The notes under the pieces were generated by a model. The model had not been told where the DNA came from, ran no database searches, and saw only the letters and a program-made list of their open reading frames with translations. Shown here one piece after another: positions 57,065 through 64,000 of a DNA stretch of 64,000 nucleotides. The position numbers and the translations under genes were made by a program. The DNA comes from an uncultured Bacteroides sp. (GTDB taxonomy: Bacteria > Bacteroidota > Bacteroidia > Bacteroidales > Bacteroidaceae). Each line of letters begins with the position of its first letter. Position 1 is the first letter of the stretch. The stretch lies in assembly GCF_963675905.1 (NCBI RefSeq), contig NZ_OY780936.1, positions 3,543,946-3,607,945 of the forward strand. The letters run 5' to 3'.

Positions 57065-58502
57065 TTTATGGAAGTCTGTTGATTGGACAACTATAATAGT
57101 ATATTTGATACTGATCACTTGTGGTTGGTTCAGTGTCTGTGGAGCCAGTTATAACTATGGAGATACTGACTTCCTGAGTTTTGGTACAAGAGGCGGAAAG
57201 CAATTAATGTGGATACTGTGCTCTTTCGGTTTAGGATTTGTACTGTTAATGATAGAAGAAAGAATATACGATATGTTCTCCTATATTCTTTATATAGGAA
57301 TGTTATTCCTGCTTTTTATTACTATATTTATTGCCAAAGATGTAAAAGGGTCTCATTCCTGGTTAAGCCTCGGTCCGGTTAGTCTTCAGCCGGCAGAGTT
57401 TGCCAAGTCTGCTACAGCTCTCGTTTTAGCGAAATATATGAGCTCTTTTTCGTTTAATATGAGGAAGTTTAAGAGTGCCTCATTATTAGCTCTGCTAATT
57501 CTGTTGCCTTTAGGACTGATTATTTTGCAGAGAGAAACAGGATCGGCTCTTGTATATCTATCTTTCTTCCTGATGCTTTATAGAGAAGGAATGCCTGGTG
57601 CTATTTTGTTTTCCGGGGTATGTGCCGTAATTTACTTTATTGTAGGTATACGTTTTGGAGATATAATGATAGGGCAAAGTCCAACTCCTATCGGTCAGTT
57701 CTCTGTATTATTAATGATTATAATATTTGTTGCAGGAATGGTTTGGGTCTATATGAAGCAATGGACACCTATTCGTAATATTATTATTGTCTGTGTGCCT
57801 GTATTGTTGTTAGCCTTTCTTTTCTCTAAATTCGTAGTTCCGTTTAATCTTGTTTGGATTTTACTTCCTATGTGTATAATCCTCGCCGGATATATGTTTT
57901 TCCTTTCATTAACGGGAATGAATAAAGGCTATATGTTAATTGCTTTGTTTGCTGTTGCTTCTGTAGGATTTCTTTATTCAAGCAACTATGTATTTGATAA
58001 TGTACTTGAACCACACCAGCAAATTCGTATTAAAGTTGTTTTGGGAATGGAAGAAGACCTTACCGGAGCAGGATATAACGTGAATCAATCGAAAATTGCA
58101 ATTGGATCAGGTGGCTTATATGGCAAAGGTTTTCTTAATGGAACACAGACTAAGCTTAAGTATGTGCCAGAACAAGATACAGACTTTATATTTTGTACAG
58201 TAGGTGAGGAACAAGGATTTGTAGGATCTTCTGTAGTTTTATTGCTGTTTCTAATTCTTATTATCAGACTTATAGTACTTTCTGAACGGCAATACTCAAT
58301 TTTTGGCCGAGTCTACGGCTACTCTGTAGTTAGTATATTTCTTTTTCACTTATTTATAAATGTTGGAATGGTGTTAGGACTTACACCTGTTATTGGTATT
58401 CCTCTTCCTTTTTTTAGTTATGGAGGATCTTCATTATGGGGCTTTACAATCCTTTTATTTATTTTCTTAAGGATTGATGCCGGAAGGTCAGAGAAGCACT
58501 AA
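57045..58502 (+). CDS. rodA: RodA peptidoglycan glycosyltransferase
   Basis: SEDS-family membrane polymerase, 485 residues and about ten helices; it extends glycan strands with PBP2. GSHSWLSLGPVSLQPAEFAKSA, LQRETGSALVY, GSGGLYGKGFLNGTQTKL, DTDFIFCTVGEEQGFVG and GIPLPFFSYGGSSLW are SEDS signatures. Overlap with mrdA suggests tight translational coupling. It ends the mre operon and is convergent with gldH, with 20 bases between stops and no clear terminator. Confidence 0.95.
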   Translation: MEPRHVSLWKSVDWTTIIVYLILITCGWFSVCGASYNYGDTDFLSFGTRGGKQLMWILCSFGLGFVLLMIEERIYDMFSYILYIGMLFLLFITIFIAKDVKGSHSWLSLGPVSLQPAEFAKSATALVLAKYMSSFSFNMRKFKSASLLALLILLPLGLIILQRETGSALVYLSFFLMLYREGMPGAILFSGVCAVIYFIVGIRFGDIMIGQSPTPIGQFSVLLMIIIFVAGMVWVYMKQWTPIRNIIIVCVPVLLLAFLFSKFVVPFNLVWILLPMCIILAGYMFFLSLTGMNKGYMLIALFAVASVGFLYSSNYVFDNVLEPHQQIRIKVVLGMEEDLTGAGYNVNQSKIAIGSGGLYGKGFLNGTQTKLKYVPEQDTDFIFCTVGEEQGFVGSSVVLLLFLILIIRLIVLSERQYSIFGRVYGYSVVSIFLFHLFINVGMVLGLTPVIGIPLPFFSYGGSSLWGFTILLFIFLRIDAGRSEKH

Positions 58503-58521
58503 CCAATAGAGAAAAAGGATT

Positions 58522-59004
58522 TTATTTCTTCCGTTTTATCTCTATACCAACATCGTTAATTCCGATTAGAACATTGTCCTTCATTCCGTGACTTAACTTG
58601 AATATAAGATTACCAGAACGTCTTGGAGCAATAAATGTATAGCTACTACATACCGATTGGTAAAGGTTACCAACTCCTGTTCCTAGCCATTTACCAGATT
58701 CGTCGGCGAGTGAATATTGAATAGTATCTGTCACAAAAACAGTACTGTCTTGTGTATTATGTGATATGAACAGGCATAAATTACGATAGGGGTAATCTAT
58801 TCTATTGCGCACTTCTACAGATATACGATATGTAGCAAGTGAATCTGTTATTGGTGCCTTAAAAGTGAGTGTATCACTCTTTTTCCATCCTTCTTTGGAA
58901 ACATGGAGAAAAGAGTGATACATTGTATCGGAATCACACGCTGTCAGCAGGATAATTGATAACAGCAGTATTAATTTATTCTTTTTCTGATTGAGGCTTA
59001 TCAT
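58522..59004 (-). CDS. gldH: GldH-type lipoprotein
   Basis: A 160-residue lipoprotein starting at MISLNQKKNKLILLLSIILLTACDSD (lipobox LLTAC). The longer frame to 59112 would begin in the repeat tail of the PSP1 gene and is rejected. The body fits the gliding-motility GldH family (SYTFIAPRRSGNLIFKLSHGMKDN), although Bacteroides do not glide, so the actual role is unclear. It overlaps the PSP1 gene by 29 bases and is its translational partner. Confidence 0.82.
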   Translation of the reverse strand: MISLNQKKNKLILLLSIILLTACDSDTMYHSFLHVSKEGWKKSDTLTFKAPITDSLATYRISVEVRNRIDYPYRNLCLFISHNTQDSTVFVTDTIQYSLADESGKWLGTGVGNLYQSVCSSYTFIAPRRSGNLIFKLSHGMKDNVLIGINDVGIEIKRKK

Positions 59005-60364
59005 CTCGCTGTTGAGGTCTATTGTTTGGTCTTTTTCTTCGTCTGTTTCTATTCGCATTTCCGCCTTCATTTCCTTTAAAGTTTTCGTTACTGCTTTTAT
59101 TGGTGTCCTCAATAGAAACTTTATTTATATTCTCATTTTTATTTTTGATCTCAACCCTTCTTCTATTCTCATTGCGGTTTCCGCCTTCATTTCTATTTGC
59201 AACTTCGTTGTTATTTCTATTTGGATTCTCATTACGGTTTCTGTTTTCTTGTTTGTTTCTGTTTCCGTTGTCATTCCTTTTGGCGTTTCTATTTTCATTA
59301 CCTGATTTGCGCTTATCAAAACGAGTAAGGCTTTCCTGTTCAACTAAATCTACAGGCTTCTGTGGCTCAGGTTTTTTCTCTGATTCGTGAAGACTATCAG
59401 GCCTGATTCCTTTGCGGTTAAGATTGATAACTTCAAAAGCTCTTTTTCCAGAGATGGTAACCAAGTTCGCAGCAAAGTTCTTATCTGTTGAATATGAGAC
59501 TTCATTGCTCAATATATCAGCTTTGAAGAAATAGAATGTACCGTCTTTTGTCTCAAGTTCTATTTCTCTTGAAGGCAATCTCTTTTGAGCTTCAACATAA
59601 CAGTCTACTTCATAATTCATGCAACATTTAAGCTTGGCACATTGACCAGCGAGCTTCTGAGGATTAAGGGATATATCTTGTAACCTTGCAGCACTAGTAG
59701 ATACAGACACAAAATTAGTCATCCAGGTTGCGCAACAAAGCTCTCTACCGCAAGGACCAATACCACCAATTCTTCCAGCTTCTTGTCGGGCACCAATTTG
59801 TTTCATTTCAATTCGTACACGGAATGTTTCTGCTAAAACCTTAATTAATTGTCGGAAGTCAACTCGTTCATCGGCGATATAATAAAATATAGCTTTATTG
59901 CCATCACCCTGATACTCAACATCACCGATTTTCATATTGAGATTAAGATTTGCAGCAATTTGCCTTGAACGGATCATTGTATCGTGTTCTTTAGCTTTAG
60001 CTTCTTCGAATTTCTCAATATCTACAGATTTAACTTTGCGATAAACACGTTTGATTTCAGTATTTGGCTTAAATCCGGTTTTCTGCATTTGTAAAGGAAC
60101 TAATCTTCCTGTCAAAGTAACAGTACCAATATCGTGTCCGGGAGTTGATTCTACGGCTACCACATCTCCTTTTTCCAGCTTTAATCCGTTACTGTTCCGA
60201 TAGTATCCTTTGCGTGTGTTTTTAAACTGTATTTCAACAAGGTCACTTTCTTCACTACTCCCGGGAATATCAGCTAGCCAATCGTAAGTATTTAATTTAT
60301 TATCTTGTCGGGAGCAGCCTTTGCAGCATAGCTTCCCGCTTCCGTTATGTAATTTATAATCCAT
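58976..60364 (-). CDS. PSP1-domain protein (RicT/YaaT-like) with Asn-Arg-rich tail
   Basis: A 462-residue cytosolic protein. The PSP1 core spans residues ~40-300 and has cysteine-rich GGIGPCGRELCCATW and AGQCAKLKCCMNYEVDCY. RicT-like proteins bind Fe-S clusters with partners and affect RNA processing. From about residue 345 the tail is a low-complexity NRN/NEN-type repeat (NRNKQENRNRNENPNRNNN), then a basic end NRNRRRKRPNN. The tail is unlike a folded domain and may bind RNA. Confidence 0.85.
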   Translation of the reverse strand: MDYKLHNGSGKLCCKGCSRQDNKLNTYDWLADIPGSSEESDLVEIQFKNTRKGYYRNSNGLKLEKGDVVAVESTPGHDIGTVTLTGRLVPLQMQKTGFKPNTEIKRVYRKVKSVDIEKFEEAKAKEHDTMIRSRQIAANLNLNMKIGDVEYQGDGNKAIFYYIADERVDFRQLIKVLAETFRVRIEMKQIGARQEAGRIGGIGPCGRELCCATWMTNFVSVSTSAARLQDISLNPQKLAGQCAKLKCCMNYEVDCYVEAQKRLPSREIELETKDGTFYFFKADILSNEVSYSTDKNFAANLVTISGKRAFEVINLNRKGIRPDSLHESEKKPEPQKPVDLVEQESLTRFDKRKSGNENRNAKRNDNGNRNKQENRNRNENPNRNNNEVANRNEGGNRNENRRRVEIKNKNENINKVSIEDTNKSSNENFKGNEGGNANRNRRRKRPNNRPQQRDDKPQSEKE

Positions 60365-60375
60365 TTTTATATTAT

Positions 60376-61500
60376 TTATTGTTTCAGCAAAACGATCATT
60401 TTTAATGAAAAATCAAAAAATACCATTTTAGCATTCACATTTTGTTCAATATGTTGTTGAGCCACTGTAAGTTCATCCATTATTCCCATCGCATTTCGTT
60501 CGTTTACAAACGGTGCAAACCGGACCGAAAAATTATATTCATCTCTGTTCATGTATGTTAGTTCGTTCTGATGAAAGTTAAGAATAAAATTTTCACGGAT
60601 CATTCGTTGTGCATATTCCAGAAAGTCTTTTTGTCTTTCGCGTCCTATCCCAGCAAGTAGCTCACTCCATGCTTTCATTTCTCTTATTTTTCGTTGATAG
60701 GAGAGACGCATCAGACTAACGAACAAATCGAAGAAAAGTTTTTTTTCTTCATTAAGATGAATTTGTTCCATAGCACGGATAAAATTCCCGTTAGCAAGGT
60801 GAGCTGTGGTTTGTGCATCCTGATCTGTTAACCCATAACTGTCTTTTAGTTTCTCAACAATGCTTTCTTCTTTGATGAGACGCACATTTACCCTTTGAGT
60901 ACGACTTAATATTGTTGTAAGCATTAGGTCGGGTTGCTCAGATACAAGCAGGAATACAGTCTTTGCAGGAGGCTCTTCCAGTAACTTTAGGAGTTTATTA
61001 GAGCAAGCTTCATTCATTTTCTCTGGTAGCCAGATAATCATTACTTTATAACCGCCTTCACTACTCTTCAAACTTAGTTTCCTAAGAATTTCATCACTCT
61101 CTTTTGTGTAAATCATGGCTTGGGCATTTTCTGCATTCATTTCTTTTAACCAATGATTTAGATTAAAATAAGGATTGTTTAGCACAAAATTCCGCCAATC
61201 TTTGATGTAGTCATCACAAACAATCTCTTTTTGATTTTTTTTCTTCACAATTGGGAAGACAAAATGTAAATCAGGATGAGCCAATTTGTTCATCTTTACA
61301 CATGAGGGGCAGATGCCGCAAGCATCTTCTTCTGTATGGTTTGGACAGAGGAGGTATCTGGCATAAGCAATAGCCAAGGGTAATTTACCTACACCTTCCG
61401 GGCCACAAATAAGTTGTGCGTGAGGGATACGGTTTTCCTTCACTTCTAAAAGAAATTTCTTTTTAACTTCTTCTTGTTCTATAACCTCTCTGAAGAACAT
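60376..61500 (-). CDS. holB: DNA polymerase III delta' subunit
   Basis: A 374-residue clamp-loader subunit. ICGPEGVGKLPLAIAYARYLLC includes the P-loop, then CPNHTEEDACGICPSC forms the zinc finger, HPDLHFVFP follows, and LLKLLEEPPAKTVFLLVSEQPD and LSRTQRVNV include the sensor region. Stop and start of the PSP1 gene lie 11 bases apart, so they form one operon with metF and gldH. Confidence 0.9.
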   Translation of the reverse strand: MFFREVIEQEEVKKKFLLEVKENRIPHAQLICGPEGVGKLPLAIAYARYLLCPNHTEEDACGICPSCVKMNKLAHPDLHFVFPIVKKKNQKEIVCDDYIKDWRNFVLNNPYFNLNHWLKEMNAENAQAMIYTKESDEILRKLSLKSSEGGYKVMIIWLPEKMNEACSNKLLKLLEEPPAKTVFLLVSEQPDLMLTTILSRTQRVNVRLIKEESIVEKLKDSYGLTDQDAQTTAHLANGNFIRAMEQIHLNEEKKLFFDLFVSLMRLSYQRKIREMKAWSELLAGIGRERQKDFLEYAQRMIRENFILNFHQNELTYMNRDEYNFSVRFAPFVNERNAMGIMDELTVAQQHIEQNVNAKMVFFDFSLKMIVLLKQ

Positions 61501-61502
61501 AA

Positions 61503-62456
61503 TTAATATATTAGCTTAGCTACTTCTTTAATACTGTCTACAGCGCCCACAGAATAGAAATGAATGCTTGGTAATCCGTGTGCCATTAGTTCACGGCACT
61601 GTTCAACACACCACTCAATACCAAGTTGTTTTGCATCTGCATCGTTTTTGCATTTCATAGCCTCATTTGCCAAGTCTTCAGGAATGTCAACTTTAAAGGT
61701 TTTGGGAACCATACTCAGCTGAGATAATTTGGAAAAAGGCTTAATTCCAGGAATTATTGGAATTGTTACTCCTGCCTTTCGGGCACGTTCTACGAACTCA
61801 AAGAACTTTTTGTTGTCGTAAAATAGCTGAGTAACAGCATATTCTGCGCCAGCTTCCATCTTCTTTTTTAACCAGTAAATATCTGTATCAATATTAGGCG
61901 CTTCTTCATGCTTTTCAGGGTAGCAAGCAACTCCATAAGAAAATGGTTGCAATGAAACTTTCATTTGTTCACCATCAACGAATACTCCTTTATTGAATTT
62001 GTTTATTTGTTCTTGAAGTTCAATTGCATGATAATAACCATTGCCTACTGGCTTGAAAACGGGTTCATGTTTGGCTTTGTCACCACGAAGAACTAATAAA
62101 TCGGTAATGCCAAGAAACTGCAAATCAAGTAGTACGTATTCGGTTTCTTCCTGAGTAAATCCACTACATAGAATGTGCGGTACAACTGTTATATTGTATT
62201 TGTTTTTAATAGCAGCAGCCACAGCTACTGTGCCGGGACGGCGGCGAACATTGCTGCGTTGGAACAAACCATTGCCTAAATCCTTATAAATATACTCACT
62301 GCGATGTGTGGTTATGTTTATGTATTTAGGGTCAAATTCCTTTAACGTATCTATAGTTTCGTATAGCTTTTCAATGCCTGTTCCCTTTAAAGGAGGCAAT
62401 ATCTCAAACGAAAAAGCTGTTTTGTCATTACTCTTTATTAATTCTATAACTTTCAT
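61503..62456 (-). CDS. metF: methylenetetrahydrofolate reductase
   Basis: A 317-residue flavoprotein that makes 5-methyltetrahydrofolate for methionine synthesis. The start MKVIELIKSNDKTAFSFEILPP is preferred over an upstream Met at 62540 because a -7 element sits within that extension. SFEILPPLKG, TVVPHILCSGFTQEE, LLVLRGDKAKH, AEYAVTQLFYDNKKFFEFV and PIIPGIKPFS are conserved. It is the first gene of metF-holB-PSP1-gldH. Confidence 0.93.
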   Translation of the reverse strand: MKVIELIKSNDKTAFSFEILPPLKGTGIEKLYETIDTLKEFDPKYINITTHRSEYIYKDLGNGLFQRSNVRRRPGTVAVAAAIKNKYNITVVPHILCSGFTQEETEYVLLDLQFLGITDLLVLRGDKAKHEPVFKPVGNGYYHAIELQEQINKFNKGVFVDGEQMKVSLQPFSYGVACYPEKHEEAPNIDTDIYWLKKKMEAGAEYAVTQLFYDNKKFFEFVERARKAGVTIPIIPGIKPFSKLSQLSMVPKTFKVDIPEDLANEAMKCKNDADAKQLGIEWCVEQCRELMAHGLPSIHFYSVGAVDSIKEVAKLIY

Positions 62457-62506
62457 TGGCCTAATTTCTATTGCGACATTGATGCCGCTAAATATGCATA
62501 TTGTTG

Positions 62507-62514
62507 CAAAAATA
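62507..62514 (-). promoter_or_regulatory. -7 element of the metF operon
   Basis: TATTTTTG on the minus strand, 51 bases before the chosen metF ATG; TTTG (62538-62541) is a -33 candidate with wider than usual spacing. No SAM-type riboswitch was recognised in the leader. Confidence 0.5.
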
Positions 62515-62594
62515 GCAAAAAAAACATATTTTTGAGTCAAATTTAAGCTTTTTACATTATTAGACTAAATATTTCATTAGTGCTTTTTTATATT

Positions 62595-62639
62595 TTATGC
62601 CATAAGGCTTCCTGATAATGCGAAGCTCTTATGGCATAA
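62595..62639. other. long hairpin after the DsbA-like gene
   Basis: TTATGCCATAAGGCTTC and GAAGCTCTTATGGCATAA pair over 17 bp with one bulged base and a 10-base loop. No T-run follows on either strand, so a typical intrinsic terminator is doubtful; it could be a processing or protective stem for the gene at 62730. Confidence 0.6.
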
Positions 62640-62729
62640 CCTGTACAGAATCTATAGTTTTATTAATAATGCAGTATTATTAGACACTCTTTTATATGTC
62701 ATATTTGCATTAATCAAGGCTTTGTTCTT

Positions 62730-63650
62730 TTATATCTTGATCCAGAGTATTCCCTTTTTTGATATGTATTTATCTATGAACTTTGATTTATATAAGCTAT
62801 TTAAAATATCCAAAGCGTCACTATCATGCCTGTCTGTAATTACAGCGAATTCATGAGTTGTAAGTGTTGGGTAGTAATCAAATAATCCTTCATGAGTTTT
62901 GCAAATTTGATGTTTTACAGCTTCAGGACATAATTTAAGCAAAGCTTCTTCAAAATCTTTATATGGCCGTACGCCATATAGTTCTACTTTCATACCATCA
63001 GAATTTGTGAAGAATAATGTTGGAAACCCTCTTACACCCATTTGTTTGCTTATGTTTAAATCTTCTTTAAATGTATGTTGGGCATCACCTTCAAAATCTT
63101 TTTTCAATTGATCAATATTTAATTCAGCATATATTGCAGCTTTTTCTATCCATTCCCACTTTGATATGTTTTTTTTTTCAAGAAAAAGCATTTCTTTTAT
63201 TCTCCTCAGAAATACGAGGGAAATTTCATCATCCTGTATTTGAGCAGCTTTGAAGGCTATTGACGGTGGATATGAAGAAGATAAAGGATCTTCCAGCCAA
63301 ACATCTCCATCAATAGGCATCCCATAATAATTACCAACTTCTTCCCAATGATGTGCTACATCTGCTGGTTTGTTGATTTTACTATTGCTCTCATTTTCCC
63401 AATTGGGAAGAAGTCCTCCCATTTTATACTCTATTTGATAGTTCTCCCCATATTCCAGTTTTAACTTTCTTAATTGAGGCTCTATGCCCCAACATGCAGA
63501 GCATATAGGATCTGTATAATATAGAATATGTACAGTCCTCTTGGGAGAAGAAATTTCAGTGTGACTGGTTTCTGTTTTAGTTTCCGGATTCTCATTAACC
63601 GCTGTCTGATGGGTATAGATCAGAGGATTTATATTTAAAATGTCGCTCAT
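62730..63650 (-). CDS. DsbA-family/SpxH-like thioredoxin-fold protein
   Basis: A 306-residue protein. The redox motif CSAC (Cys50, Cys53) lies in YYTDPICSACWGIEPQLRKLK, and MGVRGFPTLFF carries the cis-Pro loop of thioredoxin folds. The DP-C--CWG pattern resembles SpxH/YjbH (a ClpXP adaptor) and FrnE-like DsbA proteins. There is no signal peptide, so a cytosolic redox role is expected. Its stop precedes a long hairpin. Confidence 0.82.
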   Translation of the reverse strand: MSDILNINPLIYTHQTAVNENPETKTETSHTEISSPKRTVHILYYTDPICSACWGIEPQLRKLKLEYGENYQIEYKMGGLLPNWENESNSKINKPADVAHHWEEVGNYYGMPIDGDVWLEDPLSSSYPPSIAFKAAQIQDDEISLVFLRRIKEMLFLEKKNISKWEWIEKAAIYAELNIDQLKKDFEGDAQHTFKEDLNISKQMGVRGFPTLFFTNSDGMKVELYGVRPYKDFEEALLKLCPEAVKHQICKTHEGLFDYYPTLTTHEFAVITDRHDSDALDILNSLYKSKFIDKYISKKGILWIKI

Positions 63651-63677
63651 GTTAATAGAATTATTAATTTATAAACT

Positions 63678-63712
63678 ACTAATTTAGTAACAGCTAATCT
63701 CTATTTTTGTTC
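63678..63712 (+). promoter_or_regulatory. palindrome and promoter-like word shared with ferredoxin
   Basis: TACTAA-T-TTAGTA (63678-63690) is a 13-nt palindrome, followed by TAATCTCTATTTTTGTT (63696-63712), identical to the ferredoxin promoter word. The -7 element is TATTTTTG at 63703-63710. It points toward the cupin gene; it also lies just upstream of the DsbA-like gene on the other strand. Confidence 0.5.
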
Positions 63713-63763
63713 TCTGGTACTTTTTAATTTATTAGCATGATAATGTATTAGAAAAGAATTACG

Positions 63764-63771
63764 TAATTTTG
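63764..63771 (+). promoter_or_regulatory. -7 element of the cupin gene
   Basis: TAATTTTG, 33 bases before the ATG at 63805; a possible second promoter in addition to 63703-63710. Confidence 0.55.
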
Positions 63772-63804
63772 AGCATTAATATTACTAAGATAAAAGATTT
63801 GATA

Positions 63805-64000
63805 ATGAAAACTTGTAGCAAGAAATTTATTTTTGAAAAAGAAAATGTGTGGGAACCAGCCGGCGAAGGAGTGGTTCGACAGATTATGGGATATGATGGA
63901 CAATTGATGCTTGTTAAAGTTAAGTTTGAAAAAGGAGCGAAAGGTACGCTTCATACTCACTATCATACTCAGACGACTTATGTGGCAAGTGGAAAGTTTG
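63805..64000 (+). CDS. cupin-domain protein, N-terminal part (3' end outside window)
   Basis: At least 65 residues are visible, beginning MKTCSKKFIFEKENVWEP and continuing RQIMGYDGQLMLVKVKFEKG. HTHYHTQTTYVASGKF follows, with histidines that would bind a metal in a single-domain cupin. It looks like KdgF-type cupins of uronate metabolism, but this is weak because only half is present. Divergent from the DsbA-like gene. Confidence 0.8.
   Translation, partial: MKTCSKKFIFEKENVWEPAGEGVVRQIMGYDGQLMLVKVKFEKGAKGTLHTHYHTQTTYVASGKF

Noticed and set aside
59022-59390. Frames of 104 and 122 codons on the plus strand opposite the PSP1 tail
   Set aside because: Low-complexity Phe/Ser/Leu-rich products arise from the Asn/Arg repeat on the other strand.
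62457-62540. Hydrophobic N-terminal extension of MetF
   Set aside because: A promoter element is inside it and MetF is a cytosolic enzyme; the extension would mimic a signal peptide.
62457-62729. Possible SAM riboswitch before metF
   Set aside because: No conserved aptamer core was recognised; the hairpin at 62595 belongs to the end of the DsbA-like gene.

Overview
The window looks like a chromosomal segment of a Bacteroides-type bacterium (order Bacteroidales). The evidence is the arginine-proline gene order with an ArgF' of the N-succinylornithine transcarbamylase type, PorT- and GldH-type proteins, a NigD-like lipoprotein, a RibBA fusion, GH97 and GH28 polysaccharide-degrading enzymes with signal peptides, and promoters of the Bacteroides form TTTG-N19/20-TAnnTTTG, found upstream of many genes. 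The segment reads as AT-rich, and most of it is housekeeping sequence.

Layout. 1-6202: end of argG, then argC, argD, proC, an XRE-cupin regulator and an acyl-CoA synthetase. 6203-8000: a long non-coding stretch with a phased palindrome array, then three tandem paralogous DUF2007-like small proteins. 8117-14307: a polytopic membrane protein, a convergent aminotransferase, and the proB-proA-argF' operon. 14584-28159 is the accessory part: a GH97 alpha-glucosidase, a leucine-rich-repeat lipoprotein, a frameshifted lipoprotein gene, an IS1182-like element sitting in the loop of a terminator hairpin, an AAA+ ATPase, a beta-helix glycosidase-like protein with an alpha/beta hydrolase, a divergent HxlR regulator and secreted isochorismatase-like enzyme with a clear operator candidate, and about 780 bp of non-coding DNA holding structured repeats.

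28160-32711 (minus): a five-gene operon, PASTA protein - RluA-family synthase - Ddl - PlsC-like acyltransferase - NigD-like lipoprotein, preceded by rpmH. 33184-36723: efp, a glycosyltransferase, radC, a DUF59 Fe-S factor and an LpxH-like hydrolase. Then come rplS, a two-gene split 5'-nucleotidase, a GH3/beta-lactamase fusion, PorT, a small ferredoxin, an aspartate-type aminotransferase, lptF/G-ribBA, a START-like protein, tRNA-Met, a GH28 enzyme and a DUF554 protein. 51224-58502 is purH-mreB-mreC-mreD-PBP2-rodA, coupling purine synthesis to the cell-elongation machinery. 58522-62456 (minus) is metF-holB-PSP1-gldH. The window ends with a DsbA/SpxH-like protein and the start of a cupin.

The most unusual signals are non-coding. 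First, three arrays of short palindromes repeat every 21-22 bp (6355-6436, 28005-28086, 50804-50881); each unit keeps its own dyad symmetry while its sequence changes. Second, two diverged tandem copies of a roughly 140-bp nested-palindrome element (27468-27606 and 27673-27812) have outer arms that changed together. Third, the IS element lies inside a terminator loop, and a reading-frame break lies in the gene just upstream. All functions of these elements are inference.
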